A stretch of DNA of 6,323 nucleotides from Planctomycetota bacterium. GTDB taxonomy: Bacteria > Planctomycetota > SBBH01 > JAHFOU01. Of the stretch, positions 5,700 to 6,323 are shown piece by piece (positions within the stretch are counted from its first letter, which is position 1; each line of letters opens with the position of its first letter). The position numbers and the translations under genes are program-made. The notes below the pieces were generated by a model. The model was not told where the DNA came from, did not search any database, and was given only the letters and a program-made list of their open reading frames with translations. Location of the stretch: NCBI GenBank assembly GCA_023261525.1, contig JAHFOU010000141.1:1-6323 (forward strand), written 5' to 3'.

Positions 5700-6323
5700 C
5701 AGAACCCCACCTTACTGGAGAAGGTCCCGCCATTGGCCTCGGCCAGCTCCTTCAGGAAGAGCGCCTCCCCCGTGGTGATCGCATGGATGCGGACCCGGGC
5801 GTAGCGGTTGACCTCCCGGACCGCGGCCTGGATGTCGCTCGTGCGCTTGAACTTCCCCTCATTGGAGTCCTCCCCCCCGTCGCTCAGGACGAACACGGTG
5901 TCGGGCGCCTCCTTCATCTCCTCGGGCTTCAGGTCCACGGCCCCCCCGTCCTCGATCTCCAGGGCGGTGAGAAGGGCATCGCAGAGGTTGGTCCGGCCCG
6001 AGGCCTTCTGGCGCTTGATGTGCTTGATGGCCAGCTCCACCTTGGCATCGTCCGCCGGAACCAGGGTCTTCTGCCAGACGTCGTTCTGGCTGTGCACGAA
6101 GATCATGTTGAACTTCCCCCCGGCCTTGCCGATCTGCTGGACGGCCCGGATCAGCTCGCTCTGGCAGACCCCGAGCTTGGTCGCCTCGCACCCCTCCTCC
6201 ATCTCCGGGCGCTTGGTCGTGTAGCCCAGGGCGGTCCCCATGCTCGTCGAGCAGTCCAGGACGAAGACGACCCGCTTGGAGTTGCTCCCGATGCCGTGGT
6301 ACTGGATGCCGTAGCCCTTGAGG
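5699..6323 (-). CDS. VWA-domain protein with complete MIDAS (5' end outside window)
   Basis: The frame is open to the right edge, giving about 207 visible residues and a TGA at 5699-5701. An ATG at 6241 is not the true start: the codons just before it encode 'KRVVFVLDCSTSM', whose D23-C-S25-T-S27 is the first part of the metal-ion-dependent adhesion site. The rest of the MIDAS is T111 in 'SGRTNLCDAL' and D148 in FVLSDGGED, so metal binding should be intact. 'RIHAITTGEALFLKELAEANGG' is the usual last strand and helix of a bacterial VWA domain, and the protein ends soon after it. VWA domains bind protein ligands through a divalent cation, often as adhesins or as parts of assembly complexes. Cysteines at visible residues 24, 45, 53 and 114 are unusual in number and could suggest an exported, oxidised protein. 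It lies upstream of the protease gene in the same operon, with a 1-bp overlap. The N-terminal part, localisation signal and promoter are outside the window. Confidence 0.
   Translation of the reverse strand, partial: LKGYGIQYHGIGSNSKRVVFVLDCSTSMGTALGYTTKRPEMEEGCEATKLGVCQSELIRAVQQIGKAGGKFNMIFVHSQNDVWQKTLVPADDAKVELAIKHIKRQKASGRTNLCDALLTALEIEDGGAVDLKPEEMKEAPDTVFVLSDGGEDSNEGKFKRTSDIQAAVREVNRYARVRIHAITTGEALFLKELAEANGGTFSSKVGF
5705..5713 (-). promoter_or_regulatory. Ribosome binding site of the protease gene
   Basis: The minus strand reads AAGGTGGGG, ending 5 bases before the ATG at 5699. It lies inside the last codons of the VWA gene. Together with the TGATG overlap it supports the chosen start and translational coupling of the two genes. 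Confidence 0.

Noticed and set aside
4260..5804. A 514-codon open frame antisense to the protease gene
   Set aside because: The opposite strand encodes a complete protease with triad and PDZ domains; the antisense translation is a low-complexity Gly/Asp/Val/Arg-rich shadow.
5699..6241. Complete 180-residue VWA protein starting at the ATG at 6241
   Set aside because: The essential DCSTS metal-site motif lies just upstream of that ATG in the same frame, so the gene continues beyond the window edge.

Overview
This is a very GC-rich, gene-dense bacterial window with six protein-coding genes and almost no intergenic DNA. No RNA genes, CRISPR array, insertion sequence, attachment site or clear intrinsic terminator could be seen. 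Lineage is an inference. The combination of a VWA protein of the 'SKRVVFVLD' type, a membrane-tethered HtrA-like protease, and a large LamG protein carrying a 'NFNPN...TEFSL' segment is most reminiscent of Planctomycetota. Acidobacteriota or another high-GC deep-branching Gram-negative group remains possible.

Left part (1-2093, + strand): the C-terminal ~696 residues of a large, probably exported protein whose start lies outside the window. It has a conserved NFNPN/TEFSL segment, a LamG (concanavalin A-like) domain and a C-terminal beta-rich region. It converges on, and overlaps by 4 bp, a minus-strand GNAT acetyltransferase (2090-2626) that carries a C-terminal cysteine cluster.

Middle part: 22 bp upstream of the GNAT start, and divergent from it, a + strand arginine deiminase/dimethylargininase-superfamily hydrolase (2649-3569) begins. 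All five expected catalytic positions can be seen, but the usual EGGD motif reads EGGG. It converges with a single-base gap on the last gene of a minus-strand operon.

Right part (3571-6323, - strand): a tightly coupled operon read from right to left. Its order is a VWA-domain protein with a complete MIDAS (partial, start outside the window), then a membrane-anchored trypsin-like serine protease with a proline-rich linker and two PDZ domains, then a small GT-A-fold glycosyltransferase. Junctions are a 1-bp stop/start overlap (TGATG) and a 2-bp gap. The arrangement suggests coordinated production of an envelope-associated VWA/protease pair with a cytoplasmic sugar transferase, but a shared pathway is not shown by the sequence.

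Most interesting points: the altered EGGG motif in the deiminase-like enzyme, the Cys-cluster GNAT divergently paired with it, the VWA-protease-glycosyltransferase operon, and the extreme compaction, in which neither convergent gene pair has room for a normal terminator. I did not find convincing evidence of a wholly new system.
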